NCBI RefSeq assembly: GCF_010731755.1
Contig: NZ_AP022589.1
Coordinates: 3,658,001-3,722,000 of the forward strand
DNA length: 64,000 nt
Direction: 5' to 3'
Source of the DNA: Mycolicibacter minnesotensis
GTDB lineage: Bacteria > Actinomycetota > Actinomycetes > Mycobacteriales > Mycobacteriaceae
A program made the translations under genes and the position numbers. Positions 29,099 through 40,184 of the stretch are shown one piece after another; within the stretch, counting starts at the first letter, position 1, and each line of letters starts with the position of its first letter. The notes under the pieces are model-generated. The model saw only the letters and a program-made list of their open reading frames with translations. It did no database searches and was not told the origin of the DNA.

Positions 29099-30492
29099 CC
29101 CTGCATGACACGGGCAGCTGGCGTGAGCTGCTCGGCAAGCGGTATTTGGGCACTTCGGCGGTGCTGGCCGGCGGTGTCGCGCTGTATGCCACCAATGAGT
29201 TGCTGACCATCAGCCTGCTGCCCAGCACCATCAATGACATCGGCGGGGAGCGGTTCTACGCCTGGGTGACAACTCTGTATCTCGTCGGATCGGTGCTCGC
29301 GGCGGCGGCGGCCAACGCGGTCCTGACTCGACTGGGCTCCCGGTCGGCCTATCTTGTGGGCCTGCTGGCCTTCGGCGCGGGTGCGGTGGTGTGTGCGCTG
29401 GCGCCCCAGATGGAAGTTCTGCTGGTCGGCCGCACCCTGCAGGGCATGGGCGGTGGACTGCTGGCCGGGCTGGGCTATGCGCTGATCAACGCGGTACTGC
29501 CCAGCTGGTTGTGGACTCGGGCCTCGGGGCTGGTGTCGGCCATGTGGGGGATCGGCACCCTGGTCGGGCCGGCGGCCGGCGGCCTGTTCGCCCAGTTCGG
29601 GATCTGGCGGTGGGCCTTCATCGTGATGGCGTTGCTGACCGTCGCGATGGCCGTGGCGGTCAGTGTGGTGCTGACGGCCGGCAGCAGCGGGCACCGGGGT
29701 GAGCCGACGACATTCCCGCTGCGGTCGCTGCTGTTGCTGGGCGGCGCGGCGCTGGCGGTGAGCGTGGCGCAATTACCGCGCAGCCTGCTCGGGGCCACCA
29801 GTCTGTTGCTCGTCGGCGGGATTCTGCTGATGGTGTTTCTGGTGGTGGATCGGCGCTCGCAGTCCGCGGTGTTGCCGCCCAGCGCATTCCATCCCGGCCG
29901 TGCGAAGTGGATATACCTGACCCTGGGCCTGTTGATGGCCACCACGAAGGCCAATCTGTACATCCCGTTGCTGGGTCAGCGCCTGGCCCACCTCGCGCCT
30001 GTGATGGCGGGTTTTCTGGGCGCAGCGCTGTCGACGGGCTGGACATTCAGCGAGATCGCCAGCGCCTCGGTGAGCAAGGTGCGGGTGGTCATCGGGTTGG
30101 TGATCAGCGCACCGCTGGTGATGTCGGCAGGGCTGGCGGTGGTCGCGTTCACCCGGATGAACCACTACAACCCGACGGCGGTGGCCGCGATCTGGGCGGT
30201 GGCGCTGCTGGTGGTGGGCATCGGCGTGGGCGCGGGCTGGCCGCACCTGTCGGCGTGGGCGATGAGCTGCGTCGACGATCCCGCCGAGGGGGGTACCGCC
30301 GCGGCGGCCATCAACACCGTCCAGTTGATCGGCGGGGCGTTCGGGGCGGGCTTCGCCGGTCTGGTGGTCAACACCGCGATGAGCGCCGGTCAGCCCGCGG
30401 CCCGCTGGCTGTTCGCGATCTTCGCTGTGCTCGCCGCGCTGGGATGTGTAGCGGCTTATCGGGCCAGCCGCGGTGCCGGAGCCGTCGCCTGA
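29095..30492 (+). CDS. MFS drug-efflux-type transporter (Rv1634-like)
   Basis: A 465-residue membrane protein with 12-14 predicted helices. The family A-like loop is [27 protein letters not shown]. Motif C-like [16 protein letters not shown] in the fifth helix region is typical of drug/proton antiporters. The substrate is unknown; the M. tuberculosis neighbour of uvrB (Rv1634) is an efflux protein. The GTG start overlaps the uvrB stop, so the two are coupled. The 3' end overlaps the convergent acr3-arsC gene by 37 bases. Confidence 0.9.
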   Translation: MTLHDTGSWRELLGKRYLGTSAVLAGGVALYATNELLTISLLPSTINDIGGERFYAWVTTLYLVGSVLAAAAANAVLTRLGSRSAYLVGLLAFGAGAVVCALAPQMEVLLVGRTLQGMGGGLLAGLGYALINAVLPSWLWTRASGLVSAMWGIGTLVGPAAGGLFAQFGIWRWAFIVMALLTVAMAVAVSVVLTAGSSGHRGEPTTFPLRSLLLLGGAALAVSVAQLPRSLLGATSLLLVGGILLMVFLVVDRRSQSAVLPPSAFHPGRAKWIYLTLGLLMATTKANLYIPLLGQRLAHLAPVMAGFLGAALSTGWTFSEIASASVSKVRVVIGLVISAPLVMSAGLAVVAFTRMNHYNPTAVAAIWAVALLVVGIGVGAGWPHLSAWAMSCVDDPAEGGTAAAAINTVQLIGGAFGAGFAGLVVNTAMSAGQPAARWLFAIFAVLAALGCVAAYRASRGAGAVA

Positions 30493-31946
30493 GGTGACGC
30501 GACCGAGGGAAGCAGTTCGTCGACCAAGGCGTGGACCCGGGCGGCGATGTCGTCACGGATGCCCCTGACGGCGTCGATGGGCTGTCCGGCAGGGTCATCG
30601 AGCTTCCAGTCTCGATAGATCACGCCGGGGAAGTGGGGGCAAGAATCTCCGCAACCCATGGTGATGACGACATCACTGGTCTGAACCGTGTCGGCGGTGA
30701 GGACTTTGGGCGTGGCGCCGGTGAGATCGATACCGATCTCGGCCATCGCCGCCACGGCGCCAGGGTTGATCTGGTCAGCCGGCTCGGTCCCGGCGGAACG
30801 AACTTCGATGCGGTCGCCGGCGAGGTGGCTCAACAGCGCGGCGGCCATCTGCGAGCGACCGGCGTTGTGCACGCAGACGAACAACACACTGGGTCGGGTG
30901 GGCGCGGAGAAGCGTGATTGCAGCGCCAGTGACGCATAGACCAAACCGACCAGCACGGGCACTTCGATCAGGGGACCGACGACCCCGGCCAGGGCCTGTC
31001 CGCTGGTCGCTCCCCAGGTAGCGACGGCCACTGCGATAGCCAGTTCGAAATTGTTGCCTGCCGCGGTGAAGGCCAAGGTGGTGGTGCGCGCATAACCGAG
31101 ACCGAGTGCGGCGCCCAGCGCATAACCGCCACCCCACATGATGGCGAAATAGGCGAGTAGCGGGATCGAGATGCGGAGCACGTCGAGCGGCTCATGGGTG
31201 ATCCGATCACCTTGCAGCGCAAAGAGAATCACGATCGTCAAGAGCAATCCATACAGTGCCCACGGCCCGATCCGCGGCAGGAACTTGTGTTCATACCAGT
31301 CGCGGCCCCTGGTGCGTTCGCCCACGCGGCGGGACAGGTAGCCGAGGGCCAGCGGAATGCCCAGGAAGATCGCCACCGATTTGCCGATCTGCGACGGGGA
31401 GATCTCGATACTGCTCTGCGGCAGTCCAAGCCAGCCCGGCAACACCGAAAGATAGAACCAGCCCAGGACTGCGAACATCGCGACCTGGAACACCGAGTTG
31501 AGCGCGACGAGAACGGCGGCGGCTTCGCGATCGCCGCAAGCCAGGTCGTTCCAGATGATGACCATGGCGATGCAGCGCGCCAGCCCGACGATGATCAGCC
31601 CGGTGCGGTATTCAGGCAGGTCGGCCAGCAGCAGCCAGGCCAGGACGAACATCACCGCCGGTCCAATAATCCAGTTGAGCAGCAGCGAGCTGAGCAGCAG
31701 TCGCCGGTCGGAGGTGACGGTGTCGAGCCGGTCGTAGCGCACCTTGGCCAGCACCGGATACATCATGATCAGCAGCCCGGCGGCGATCGGGAGCGAGATC
31801 CCGTCGATCTGCACCGAGGTGAGGCCGGCGCCCAGGCTGGGGATCATCCGTCCCAAGGCCAGGCCGGTGGCCATGGCGAGCCCGATCCAGACCGGCAGCA
31901 GGCGGTCCAGCGTGGAAAGTCTTGTAGCTGTGCTGTTGTCGCCCAT
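30456..31946 (-). CDS. arsC: Arsenite efflux pump Acr3 fused to arsenate reductase ArsC
   Basis: A 496-residue fusion. Residues 1 to about 345 are an Acr3/BART-type arsenite exporter with ten hydrophobic helices; the family cysteine is in GLARCIAMVIIWNDLACGD and the conserved FTAAGNNFELAIAVAV is present. Residues of about 352-480 are a low-molecular-weight-phosphatase-type arsenate reductase (VLFVCVHNAGRSQMAAALL, P-loop cysteine; ITMGCGDSCPHFPG, shuttle cysteines). The fusion lets arsenate be reduced and the arsenite extruded by one polypeptide, as in Rv2643. ATG overlaps the cadI stop (TGATG). Confidence 0.93.
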   Translation of the reverse strand: MGDNSTATRLSTLDRLLPVWIGLAMATGLALGRMIPSLGAGLTSVQIDGISLPIAAGLLIMMYPVLAKVRYDRLDTVTSDRRLLLSSLLLNWIIGPAVMFVLAWLLLADLPEYRTGLIIVGLARCIAMVIIWNDLACGDREAAAVLVALNSVFQVAMFAVLGWFYLSVLPGWLGLPQSSIEISPSQIGKSVAIFLGIPLALGYLSRRVGERTRGRDWYEHKFLPRIGPWALYGLLLTIVILFALQGDRITHEPLDVLRISIPLLAYFAIMWGGGYALGAALGLGYARTTTLAFTAAGNNFELAIAVAVATWGATSGQALAGVVGPLIEVPVLVGLVYASLALQSRFSAPTRPSVLFVCVHNAGRSQMAAALLSHLAGDRIEVRSAGTEPADQINPGAVAAMAEIGIDLTGATPKVLTADTVQTSDVVITMGCGDSCPHFPGVIYRDWKLDDPAGQPIDAVRGIRDDIAARVHALVDELLPSVASPQATAPAPRLAR

Positions 31947-32341
31947 CAGCAGCAGGTAGCCGGCGCGTCGGCCGAATCGGTGTCGGCGATCTTGGTGTAG
32001 ACCTCCCAGCGTTCTTGATCGGGGCCGCTGACCCAGACCTTGTCCTGGGTGGCAAAGCAGCAGGTGGTTCCCATCTGCTTCTCGGTGAACAGATCGGCGG
32101 CCTGCAGGCGAGCGATCTCGGCGTGGACGACACTGCTTGACGTCACTTCGATGCCGAGGTGGTTCAGGGTGCCGCCGTGGCCCGGATTCTGCATCAGCAC
32201 CAACTTGAGTGGGGGGTCGCTGATCGCGAAATTGGCATAGCCCGGCTTGATCTTGGCCGGCTGGGCATTGAAAAGCGCGGAATAGAACGCGATGGCGGCG
32301 TCGAGGTCGTCCACGTTGAGTGCGAGTTGAATGCGGGACAT
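31946..32341 (-). CDS. cadI: CadI/ArsI-type glyoxalase-fold protein
   Basis: A 131-residue vicinal-oxygen-chelate protein very like the cadmium-induced CadI of M. tuberculosis. It has two paired beta-alpha-beta modules (QLALNVDDLDAAIAFYSALF and GTLNHLGIEVTSS), His61, Glu113, and a vicinal cysteine pair Cys94-Cys95 in GTTCCFATQ. The related ArsI enzymes break the carbon-arsenic bond using such cysteines; their first metal histidine is Gln5 here. A second Cys-Cys ends the protein. GGAGG lies 8 bases before ATG 32341. It is first in the minus-strand arsenic operon. Confidence 0.9.
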   Translation of the reverse strand: MSRIQLALNVDDLDAAIAFYSALFNAQPAKIKPGYANFAISDPPLKLVLMQNPGHGGTLNHLGIEVTSSSVVHAEIARLQAADLFTEKQMGTTCCFATQDKVWVSGPDQERWEVYTKIADTDSADAPATCC

Positions 32342-32363
32342 GGCAACCACCTCCGGGTTGTGC

Positions 32364-32419
32364 GACATATGTCGAATCATCGATCCGGTGTCAGCATGCC
32401 GACGTCTTCGACATATGTC
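32364..32419. promoter_or_regulatory. Twin palindromic ArsR operators
   Basis: The decamer palindrome GACATATGTC occurs twice in the 93-base divergent region, at 32364-32373 and 32410-32419, 46 bases apart. One copy lies on each side, close to cadI and to arsR respectively. The arrangement suits an ArsR dimer repressing both directions. Confidence 0.75.
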
Positions 32420-32434
32420 AATAAACCTGCCAGA

Positions 32435-32803
32435 ATGAGCGGCATGCCCAAAGCACTGCCGGTGATCGACACGACCGCCCCGGTGTGCTGCGCGCCGGTT
32501 GCGGCGGGCGCCATGACGGACGCGGATGCGCTGGAGATCGCGCTGCGGCTCAAGGCATTGGCGGACCCGGTACGGGTCAAGATCGTGTCCCACCTGTTCG
32601 GCGCGAGCGCCGGGGAGGAGAGTTCTGGCGAGTTGGCCACGGTGCTGGGTCTGAGCGAATCCACCGTGAGTCACCACCTGACCCAGCTGCGCAAAGCCGG
32701 ACTGGTGCTGTCGCATCGCCGCGGGATGAATATGTTTCACCAGGTCCGCCCGGATGCCTTGCAGGCACTGTGCGCGGCCTTGGACCCCAACTGCTGTACC
32801 TAG
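32435..32803 (+). CDS. arsR: ArsR/SmtB-family metalloregulator
   Basis: A 122-residue winged-helix repressor that should release DNA on binding arsenite or a thiophilic metal. The recognition helix is ESTVSHHLTQLRKAGLVLSHRRG. Candidate ligands are a Cys-Cys pair near the N-terminus (APVCCAPV, residues 18-19) and another at the C-terminus (DPNCCT, residues 120-121). This differs from the classical CVC site in helix alpha-3. ATG 32435 or ATG 32444 could be the start. It is divergent from cadI and acr3-arsC and flanked by two operator palindromes. Confidence 0.92.
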   Translation: MSGMPKALPVIDTTAPVCCAPVAAGAMTDADALEIALRLKALADPVRVKIVSHLFGASAGEESSGELATVLGLSESTVSHHLTQLRKAGLVLSHRRGMNMFHQVRPDALQALCAALDPNCCT

Positions 32804-32810
32804 GCGCCGC

Positions 32811-34370
32811 TCACCGGATGGACTTGATCACCTGGGCGAACGTGAACTGCCAGCGTTCAACGACGTGGAAGCCCAGCGCCTGCAACATCTGACCGTCGGG
32901 CGTGCGGGCGAATCGCTTGCCCGGCGGCAACATCACCGCACGCTGATGGGTGGGCAGGCCGCGGTCATGATCGGTGATCGTCCAGATCGCCGGGCACTGA
33001 TCGAACTGGTCGGCCAGCGCCGACACCGACAGGTGCCCGTCCCACAGCCGCCCCAGCGTCTGGCGGTGCGGCCCCAGTCCGGGATCGGTCAGCTTCGCGA
33101 ATGCCTCGGGGCGCGCGGCCGTCAACGCCCGGATGGGGCCGGGCAACCACCGGGTGGTGTTGTCGATCAGCAGGCAGTCCCCAGCCTGGGCGTGCGCGAC
33201 GATCACGTCGGCCACCGCGCTGTAGTCCCAGCCCTTCTCCTTGGTATACCGATCACGCTGATTAGCAACGTAATTAGGCAACGCTGCCAGTGCCAGAACT
33301 GCGACGACGGCGATCACGGCGCGTCGTGAACCGGCCAGAGTGGTGATGGCAATGGCCAGGGCAATCGCCATGGCCGGCGCCGTGCTGATCAGATACCGCG
33401 GGTAATAGACGGGCTTTGCCACCGCGGAATAGGCCACCGTGGCCAACGTCGGAATGAGCATCCACGTCACACACAGCAGCACCAGCCGGCGCGTGTCGGA
33501 GTCGGGGGCCGGGCGGGCACCGGTCCGCACCGCCACCACCGCCCCGGCCAACATGAGCCACGCCAGGATCGTGAACGGCACGCTCTTGTCGAAGTACTGC
33601 TGCTCAACGATCTCCACGACGGTCTGCGGGCCCGGTGGCCGAATCCAGGCGACCTGACGGATCTGCCCCTGGCTGAACCACAAGAACGGCGCCAGTGCCA
33701 CCAGCGCGCCACCGGCCGCGACAGCCCACCTCCGCCTCGCCCGGGAATCGGCCCCCACGATGCGCAGCGTCACCGCGTGAACCGCCACCACGAGCACGGT
33801 GAACGTGTTGAGCAGTGTCGATACCGCGATCGCCACGCCGTAGCCGGTCCACAACCCGACGGTGTTGCGTCGGGCCGCGGCAACCCACAGCACGGTGAGC
33901 CAGACGGTGGCCATCGCCGCCAATGCGTACGGGCGGGCCTCGACGCCGGCCCATGTCATCCGCGGCAAGATCGCGTAAAGCGCACCGGCGCAAAGGGATA
34001 CCTGCCGGCTGCTGAATCTGCTCGTCAGCACGACCACACCGGCGGCCCCAACGCCGACCGCCAGCGCGCTCGGCAGCCGTGACCAGAACTCGGTTGCGGG
34101 GAACACCGCGAACCAGCCGTGCATCAACAGGTAGTACAGGCCGTGCACCGCGTCGATGTGAGTGAGCAACCGCCACAGTTCCGGTAGCGAACGGTGCGTC
34201 GCCGCCGAGATGGTGGCGGCCTCGTCGAACCACAGCGAAGGCCGGCTCGCCCCGATAACGCTGATCAGCGTTGCCGCGACGGCGATTACGGCCGCATCCG
34301 GTGACCGCGACGAGCGAGCGTTCGGGGACACCTCGATGCTCACCGGTGCCGGGGTCAGGACCTGGCTCAC
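32811..34370 (-). CDS. GT-C fold glycosyltransferase (Rv1635c-like mannosyltransferase)
   Basis: A polytopic membrane enzyme of about 519 residues using polyprenyl-phosphate sugar donors. The first periplasmic loop has the GT-C acidic motif (SRPSLWFDEAATIS). Around ten helices follow, with the conserved PRMTWAGVEARPYALAAM segment. A soluble periplasmic domain of about 130 residues ends the protein (GDCLLIDNTTRWLPGPIRALTAARP). Its position beside the universal stress gene matches Rv1635c, implicated in mannose capping of lipoarabinomannan; that activity is inferred for this protein. The start is unsure: GTG 34370, 34343 or 34427. Confidence 0.82.
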   Translation of the reverse strand: MSQVLTPAPVSIEVSPNARSSRSPDAAVIAVAATLISVIGASRPSLWFDEAATISAATHRSLPELWRLLTHIDAVHGLYYLLMHGWFAVFPATEFWSRLPSALAVGVGAAGVVVLTSRFSSRQVSLCAGALYAILPRMTWAGVEARPYALAAMATVWLTVLWVAAARRNTVGLWTGYGVAIAVSTLLNTFTVLVVAVHAVTLRIVGADSRARRRWAVAAGGALVALAPFLWFSQGQIRQVAWIRPPGPQTVVEIVEQQYFDKSVPFTILAWLMLAGAVVAVRTGARPAPDSDTRRLVLLCVTWMLIPTLATVAYSAVAKPVYYPRYLISTAPAMAIALAIAITTLAGSRRAVIAVVAVLALAALPNYVANQRDRYTKEKGWDYSAVADVIVAHAQAGDCLLIDNTTRWLPGPIRALTAARPEAFAKLTDPGLGPHRQTLGRLWDGHLSVSALADQFDQCPAIWTITDHDRGLPTHQRAVMLPPGKRFARTPDGQMLQALGFHVVERWQFTFAQVIKSIR

Positions 34371-34445
34371 CGGCGTGCGCTGTTGGTTGCGGTGGCAGTG
34401 ATGACATTCCACGCTACCGCTCGCCACGTGCTGTCAGCTACGTCA

Positions 34446-34472
34446 CCAGGCCCCCCGCGCGGGGCTTCCTGG
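34446..34472. repeat. GC-rich hairpin in divergent intergenic region
   Basis: CCAGG/CCTGG arms (34446-34450, 34468-34472) enclose CCCC-GCGC-GGGG (34453-34464). It lies between the divergent glycosyltransferase and universal stress genes. It has no T-tract and does not end a gene on either side. Its role is unknown. The rest of the 34371-34605 gap shows no gene. Confidence 0.45.
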
Positions 34473-34605
34473 CTGTTCAGGAGGCCGAGCACACCACGGC
34501 GCAAACGACATGTGACGTCAATTGCCCCCATCGGGGCCGTCGACGCGTTAGGGTCGCCATGGCTTAATTTGCGAACAGGCGATCAATGCACCGGGAGGGT
34601 TACGA

Positions 34606-35052
34606 ATGAGCGGCTACAAGACCGTGGTGGTCGGTACGGACGGCTCGGACTCGTCGCTGCGCGCCGTCGACCGCGCGGCTCACCTGGCGTCCGGTGAAGG
34701 CTCGAAGGTCGTCATCGCCACCGCCTACCTGCCGCACGCCGACGACCCCCGCGCCGCCGACGCGCTCAAGGACGAGGGCTACAAGGCTTCGGGCAACGCC
34801 CCGATCTACGCCATCCTCAAGGAGGCCAAGGAGCGGGCCATCGCGGCCGGCGCCTACGAGGTCGAGGAGAAGGCCATCGTGGGTGCCCCGGTCGACGCGC
34901 TGGTGGAGCTGGCCGAGTCGGTCAAGGCCGACCTGCTGGTGGTCGGCAATGTCGGACTGAGCACCATTGCCGGGCGGTTGCTCGGTTCGGTGCCGGCCAA
35001 CGTGTCGCGGCGCTCCAAGATCGACGTGTTGATCGTCCACACCACCGGCTAA
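34606..35052 (+). CDS. Universal stress protein (Rv1636-like)
   Basis: A 148-residue single-domain USP with the ATP/cAMP-binding fold. It has the N-terminal TVVVGTDGSDSSLRAVDRA, a middle IVGAPVDALVELAESVKADLLVVGNVGLSTI and the binding loop GRLLGSVPANVSRRSKIDVLIVHT (G-2x-G-9x-G(S/N) type). The M. tuberculosis equivalent Rv1636 binds cAMP, which fits the presence of an adenylate cyclase gene at 48633, though not as a direct link. The ATG has GGGAGG about 7 bases upstream. It is divergent from the glycosyltransferase. Confidence 0.92.
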   Translation: MSGYKTVVVGTDGSDSSLRAVDRAAHLASGEGSKVVIATAYLPHADDPRAADALKDEGYKASGNAPIYAILKEAKERAIAAGAYEVEEKAIVGAPVDALVELAESVKADLLVVGNVGLSTIAGRLLGSVPANVSRRSKIDVLIVHTTG

Positions 35053-35083
35053 CCGCTGGCTAACCGCCGGGGGCGGGGCTAGT

Positions 35084-35770
35084 TCACCAGCCCCGTTCGC
35101 GCCACTCCGCTAGGTGCGGGCGCTCTGATCCCAGAACGGTGTCGTCGCCGTGCCCGGGGTAGACGACGGTGTCGTCCCCGAACCGGTCGAACACCTTGCG
35201 GCTCACATCGCCCAGCAGGCGCTCGAAATCTCCAGGCTGCCAAGTCTTTCCGATGCCTCCGGGAAACAGGCAGTCACCGGTGAACAGCTGAGTCACCCCG
35301 CCGGTCGCCGCGCCGTCCAGGGCCAGCGCCACCGATCCCTCGGTGTGGCCCTGTAGGTGGATCACGTCGAAGCTCAGTTCGCCGACGGTCACGGTGTCGC
35401 CGTCGGCCAGGATGCGGTCTGGTTTCACCGGCAGCGGCTCGGCGTCCAGCGCGTGCGCCGCCGTCGGCGCCCCGGTGGCCTCGACCACCGCGGTCAGCGC
35501 CTGCCAATGATCGAAGTGCTGGTGGCTGGTGAGGATCAGCGCCACGTCCGGCGCCTGCTCACGCACCAGGGCCACCAGCTGCTCGGCGTCGTTGGCGGCA
35601 TCGATCAGCAGGGTCTTGCCGGTAGTGGCGCAGGTCACCAGGTAGACGTTGTTGTCCATCGGGCCCACCGACGCCTTGATGATCGTGGCGCCGGGCAGGG
35701 TGCGCCTGGCCGCGGCTCCGGGCTCGACGTGTCCGGTGTAGTTGTCGGCAACCGCGATCTCAGACGTCAT
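35084..35770 (-). CDS. MBL-fold hydrolase (glyoxalase II-like, Rv1637c-like)
   Basis: A 228-residue metallo-beta-lactamase-fold enzyme with the dinuclear-metal motif TSHQHFDHW (H-x-H-x-D-H). Further metal ligands are seen at LQGHTEGS, LFTGDCLFP and VYPGHGDDT. The pattern is of glyoxalase II-type thioesterases; GSH is absent from mycobacteria, so a mycothiol- or other thioester substrate is likely, but this is inference. ATG 35770 is supported by a -10 element 7 bases upstream. Upstream in-frame codons overlap uvrA and are not used. Confidence 0.9.
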   Translation of the reverse strand: MTSEIAVADNYTGHVEPGAAARRTLPGATIIKASVGPMDNNVYLVTCATTGKTLLIDAANDAEQLVALVREQAPDVALILTSHQHFDHWQALTAVVEATGAPTAAHALDAEPLPVKPDRILADGDTVTVGELSFDVIHLQGHTEGSVALALDGAATGGVTQLFTGDCLFPGGIGKTWQPGDFERLLGDVSRKVFDRFGDDTVVYPGHGDDTVLGSERPHLAEWRERGW

Positions 35771-35777
35771 ATCCGTC

Positions 35778-35783
35778 ACGGTA
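35778..35783 (-). promoter_or_regulatory. -10 element of the MBL-fold gene (leaderless)
   Basis: On the minus strand this reads TACCGT (TANNNT) and lies 7 bases before ATG 35770. It shares a 57-base divergent region with uvrA. Confidence 0.5.
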
Positions 35784-35815
35784 CTGGCCGTGAGCTGGGT
35801 GTCGGTAGGGCCACC

Positions 35816-35821
35816 TAGCAT
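35816..35821 (+). promoter_or_regulatory. -10 element of uvrA (leaderless)
   Basis: TAGCAT fits TANNNT and lies 6 bases before GTG 35828. No LexA box is seen in the 57-base gap to the divergent MBL gene. Confidence 0.5.
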
Positions 35822-35827
35822 GGACCC

Positions 35828-38734
<2,907 letters not shown>

Positions 38735-39916
38735 CTAGCGACCAGCGTTACTTGCCTTGACGAGCGGTGACGGGAACCGAGGCGGCACCCGCACCCCGTC
38801 CAGCCATTCCGTGAGTTCCCGCGCCCGCTTCTCCAACACCGAGCGTGCGTCCTGGCCCGGGTCTTCGAGCAGCTGCAGCTGCACCTCGGCAGCCGCATTC
38901 TGATACCAGCCGCCGACAATCCGGCCCTCCCACCAGGCGGTGGGGCCGGCATTGCCATAGTTGTCGAAGACCTGGCCGCGATGCTCACCGAGATACCAGT
39001 CGCGCTGGTACCAACCCATGGTGGTGACGTCCAGACCGGGCAGCAGGGCGCCCCAGGGCTCGCACTCCGGTTCGGGCTCCAGGTCGTCGGGCAACACATA
39101 CCCGGGCGTGCCGTGCAGGTCGACGTCGACGGCCCCGATCTCGCTCAGTGCCTTGCGGACCGCGGTCTTGGTGCTGCCGAACCACCACCTGATGTCCTCC
39201 CCGGTGGCCGGGCCGAACGTGTGCAGCCAGGTGCGGATCAGCGCGGCCTGCGCCGGCTCAGCGGTCATCGGGGTACCGACTTCACCGAGCCAGCTGGAGG
39301 CGGTAGCCCACTTGGGTCGCGACGAAGTCCAGCCGCCCTCGTTGGGACCCCGCAGGATGTGGCCTTGGGCCCCCAACACGATCAGCGCCCGCGGCGCCAG
39401 ATGGGTTGGGCCGCCGTAGGGCTTGCCGGGTGCGGGATCGTAGGTTCCGGCCAAGGCGGGCAGGGCCGCCCGCAGCGCACTGCTGCTGGTCGGTCCGTGT
39501 TCATCGAGGTGCGCCAGCACCGCTGCCGAGGCCCGAGTGAGCCATTCGTGACCGTCATCGGCCACGCCCGCCTTGGCCACATCGGCGATCAGGCGGCGCT
39601 GTTCGGCGCCGGCCACCCGCTCGCTGGCGGCGGCCTGCACCGCCGGCAGATCGGCGACGTCGACCACCCACACCGTGCGGCGCATCGCCAGATGCTTGAC
39701 CAGAGAACGCGTTTCGTACAGGGCATCGTTCAAGTCGGCGACGCTGAAGCCCGGCCGGCGTGCCCATAACGACAGATACGGGGTGGCGGGATCGCTGGAG
39801 TGCAGTCCGACCAGTGCCGACGCGATCGTGGTTATCGACTCAGCGGCGGTGTCGCAGGCCAGAAAGTGGCGGCGCGCCAAACGGTTCCGCCGTTCGGCGA
39901 CGTTAAAGGTCCGCAC
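38735..39916 (-). CDS. AlkZ/YcaQ-like winged-helix protein (HTH_42)
   Basis: A 393-residue protein of the tandem winged-helix HTH_42 family, whose studied members are DNA glycosylases acting on crosslinks or alkylated bases. Family landmarks are LVGLHSSDPATPYLSLWAR, LVKHLAMRRTVWVV, HLAPRALIVLGAQGHILRG and WYQRDWYLGEHRGQVFDNYGNAGPTAWWEGRIVGGW. The catalytic Q-x-Q of AlkZ is replaced by H-S-S at the equivalent place, so glycosylase activity is uncertain. It is next to uvrA (convergent), which may hint at a repair role. A small unknown gene precedes it by 3 bases. Confidence 0.82.
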   Translation of the reverse strand: MRTFNVAERRNRLARRHFLACDTAAESITTIASALVGLHSSDPATPYLSLWARRPGFSVADLNDALYETRSLVKHLAMRRTVWVVDVADLPAVQAAASERVAGAEQRRLIADVAKAGVADDGHEWLTRASAAVLAHLDEHGPTSSSALRAALPALAGTYDPAPGKPYGGPTHLAPRALIVLGAQGHILRGPNEGGWTSSRPKWATASSWLGEVGTPMTAEPAQAALIRTWLHTFGPATGEDIRWWFGSTKTAVRKALSEIGAVDVDLHGTPGYVLPDDLEPEPECEPWGALLPGLDVTTMGWYQRDWYLGEHRGQVFDNYGNAGPTAWWEGRIVGGWYQNAAAEVQLQLLEDPGQDARSVLEKRARELTEWLDGVRVPPRFPSPLVKASNAGR

Positions 39917-39919
39917 CGG

Positions 39920-40159
39920 TCAGTGCTCATCCTCGCGCATCGACTTGCGGATCTGTTCGAGCCGTTCGGCGGCCGCGCGCTGGCGGTCCTCGTACTGCTT
40001 CTCGACGGTGCGGCCCTCCGGTGTCTCGGAGTCCAGCTCCTGGGCGCCGATCGAGGTCTCGTATCGCCGTTCGATCTTCTCGCGCACCGCATCGAACGTC
40101 GGCACGCCGGTGTCGTCGTATCCGGTGTCGGGCTGCGGGTCGCTCGGGTCGTCACCCAT
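39920..40159 (-). CDS. Small acidic conserved hypothetical protein
   Basis: A soluble protein of 79 residues with a disordered acidic start (MGDDPSDPQPDTGYDDTG) and a predicted helical second half rich in Glu, Arg and Gln (TPEGRTVEKQYEDRQRAAAERLEQIRKSMRED). I recognise no domain. Its position matches a small gene between uvrA and Rv1639c in M. tuberculosis. ATG 40159 is chosen; a GTG at 40168 is in frame. It precedes the AlkZ-like gene in the same transcript. Confidence 0.7.
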   Translation of the reverse strand: MGDDPSDPQPDTGYDDTGVPTFDAVREKIERRYETSIGAQELDSETPEGRTVEKQYEDRQRAAAERLEQIRKSMREDEH

Positions 40160-40184
40160 GATCGACACGCTACGCGCTGACGCA

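Noticed and set aside
34500..34605. DosR box before the universal stress gene
   Set aside because: No sequence close to the 20-base DosR palindrome consensus is found; only a short CCCC/GGGG repeat occurs.
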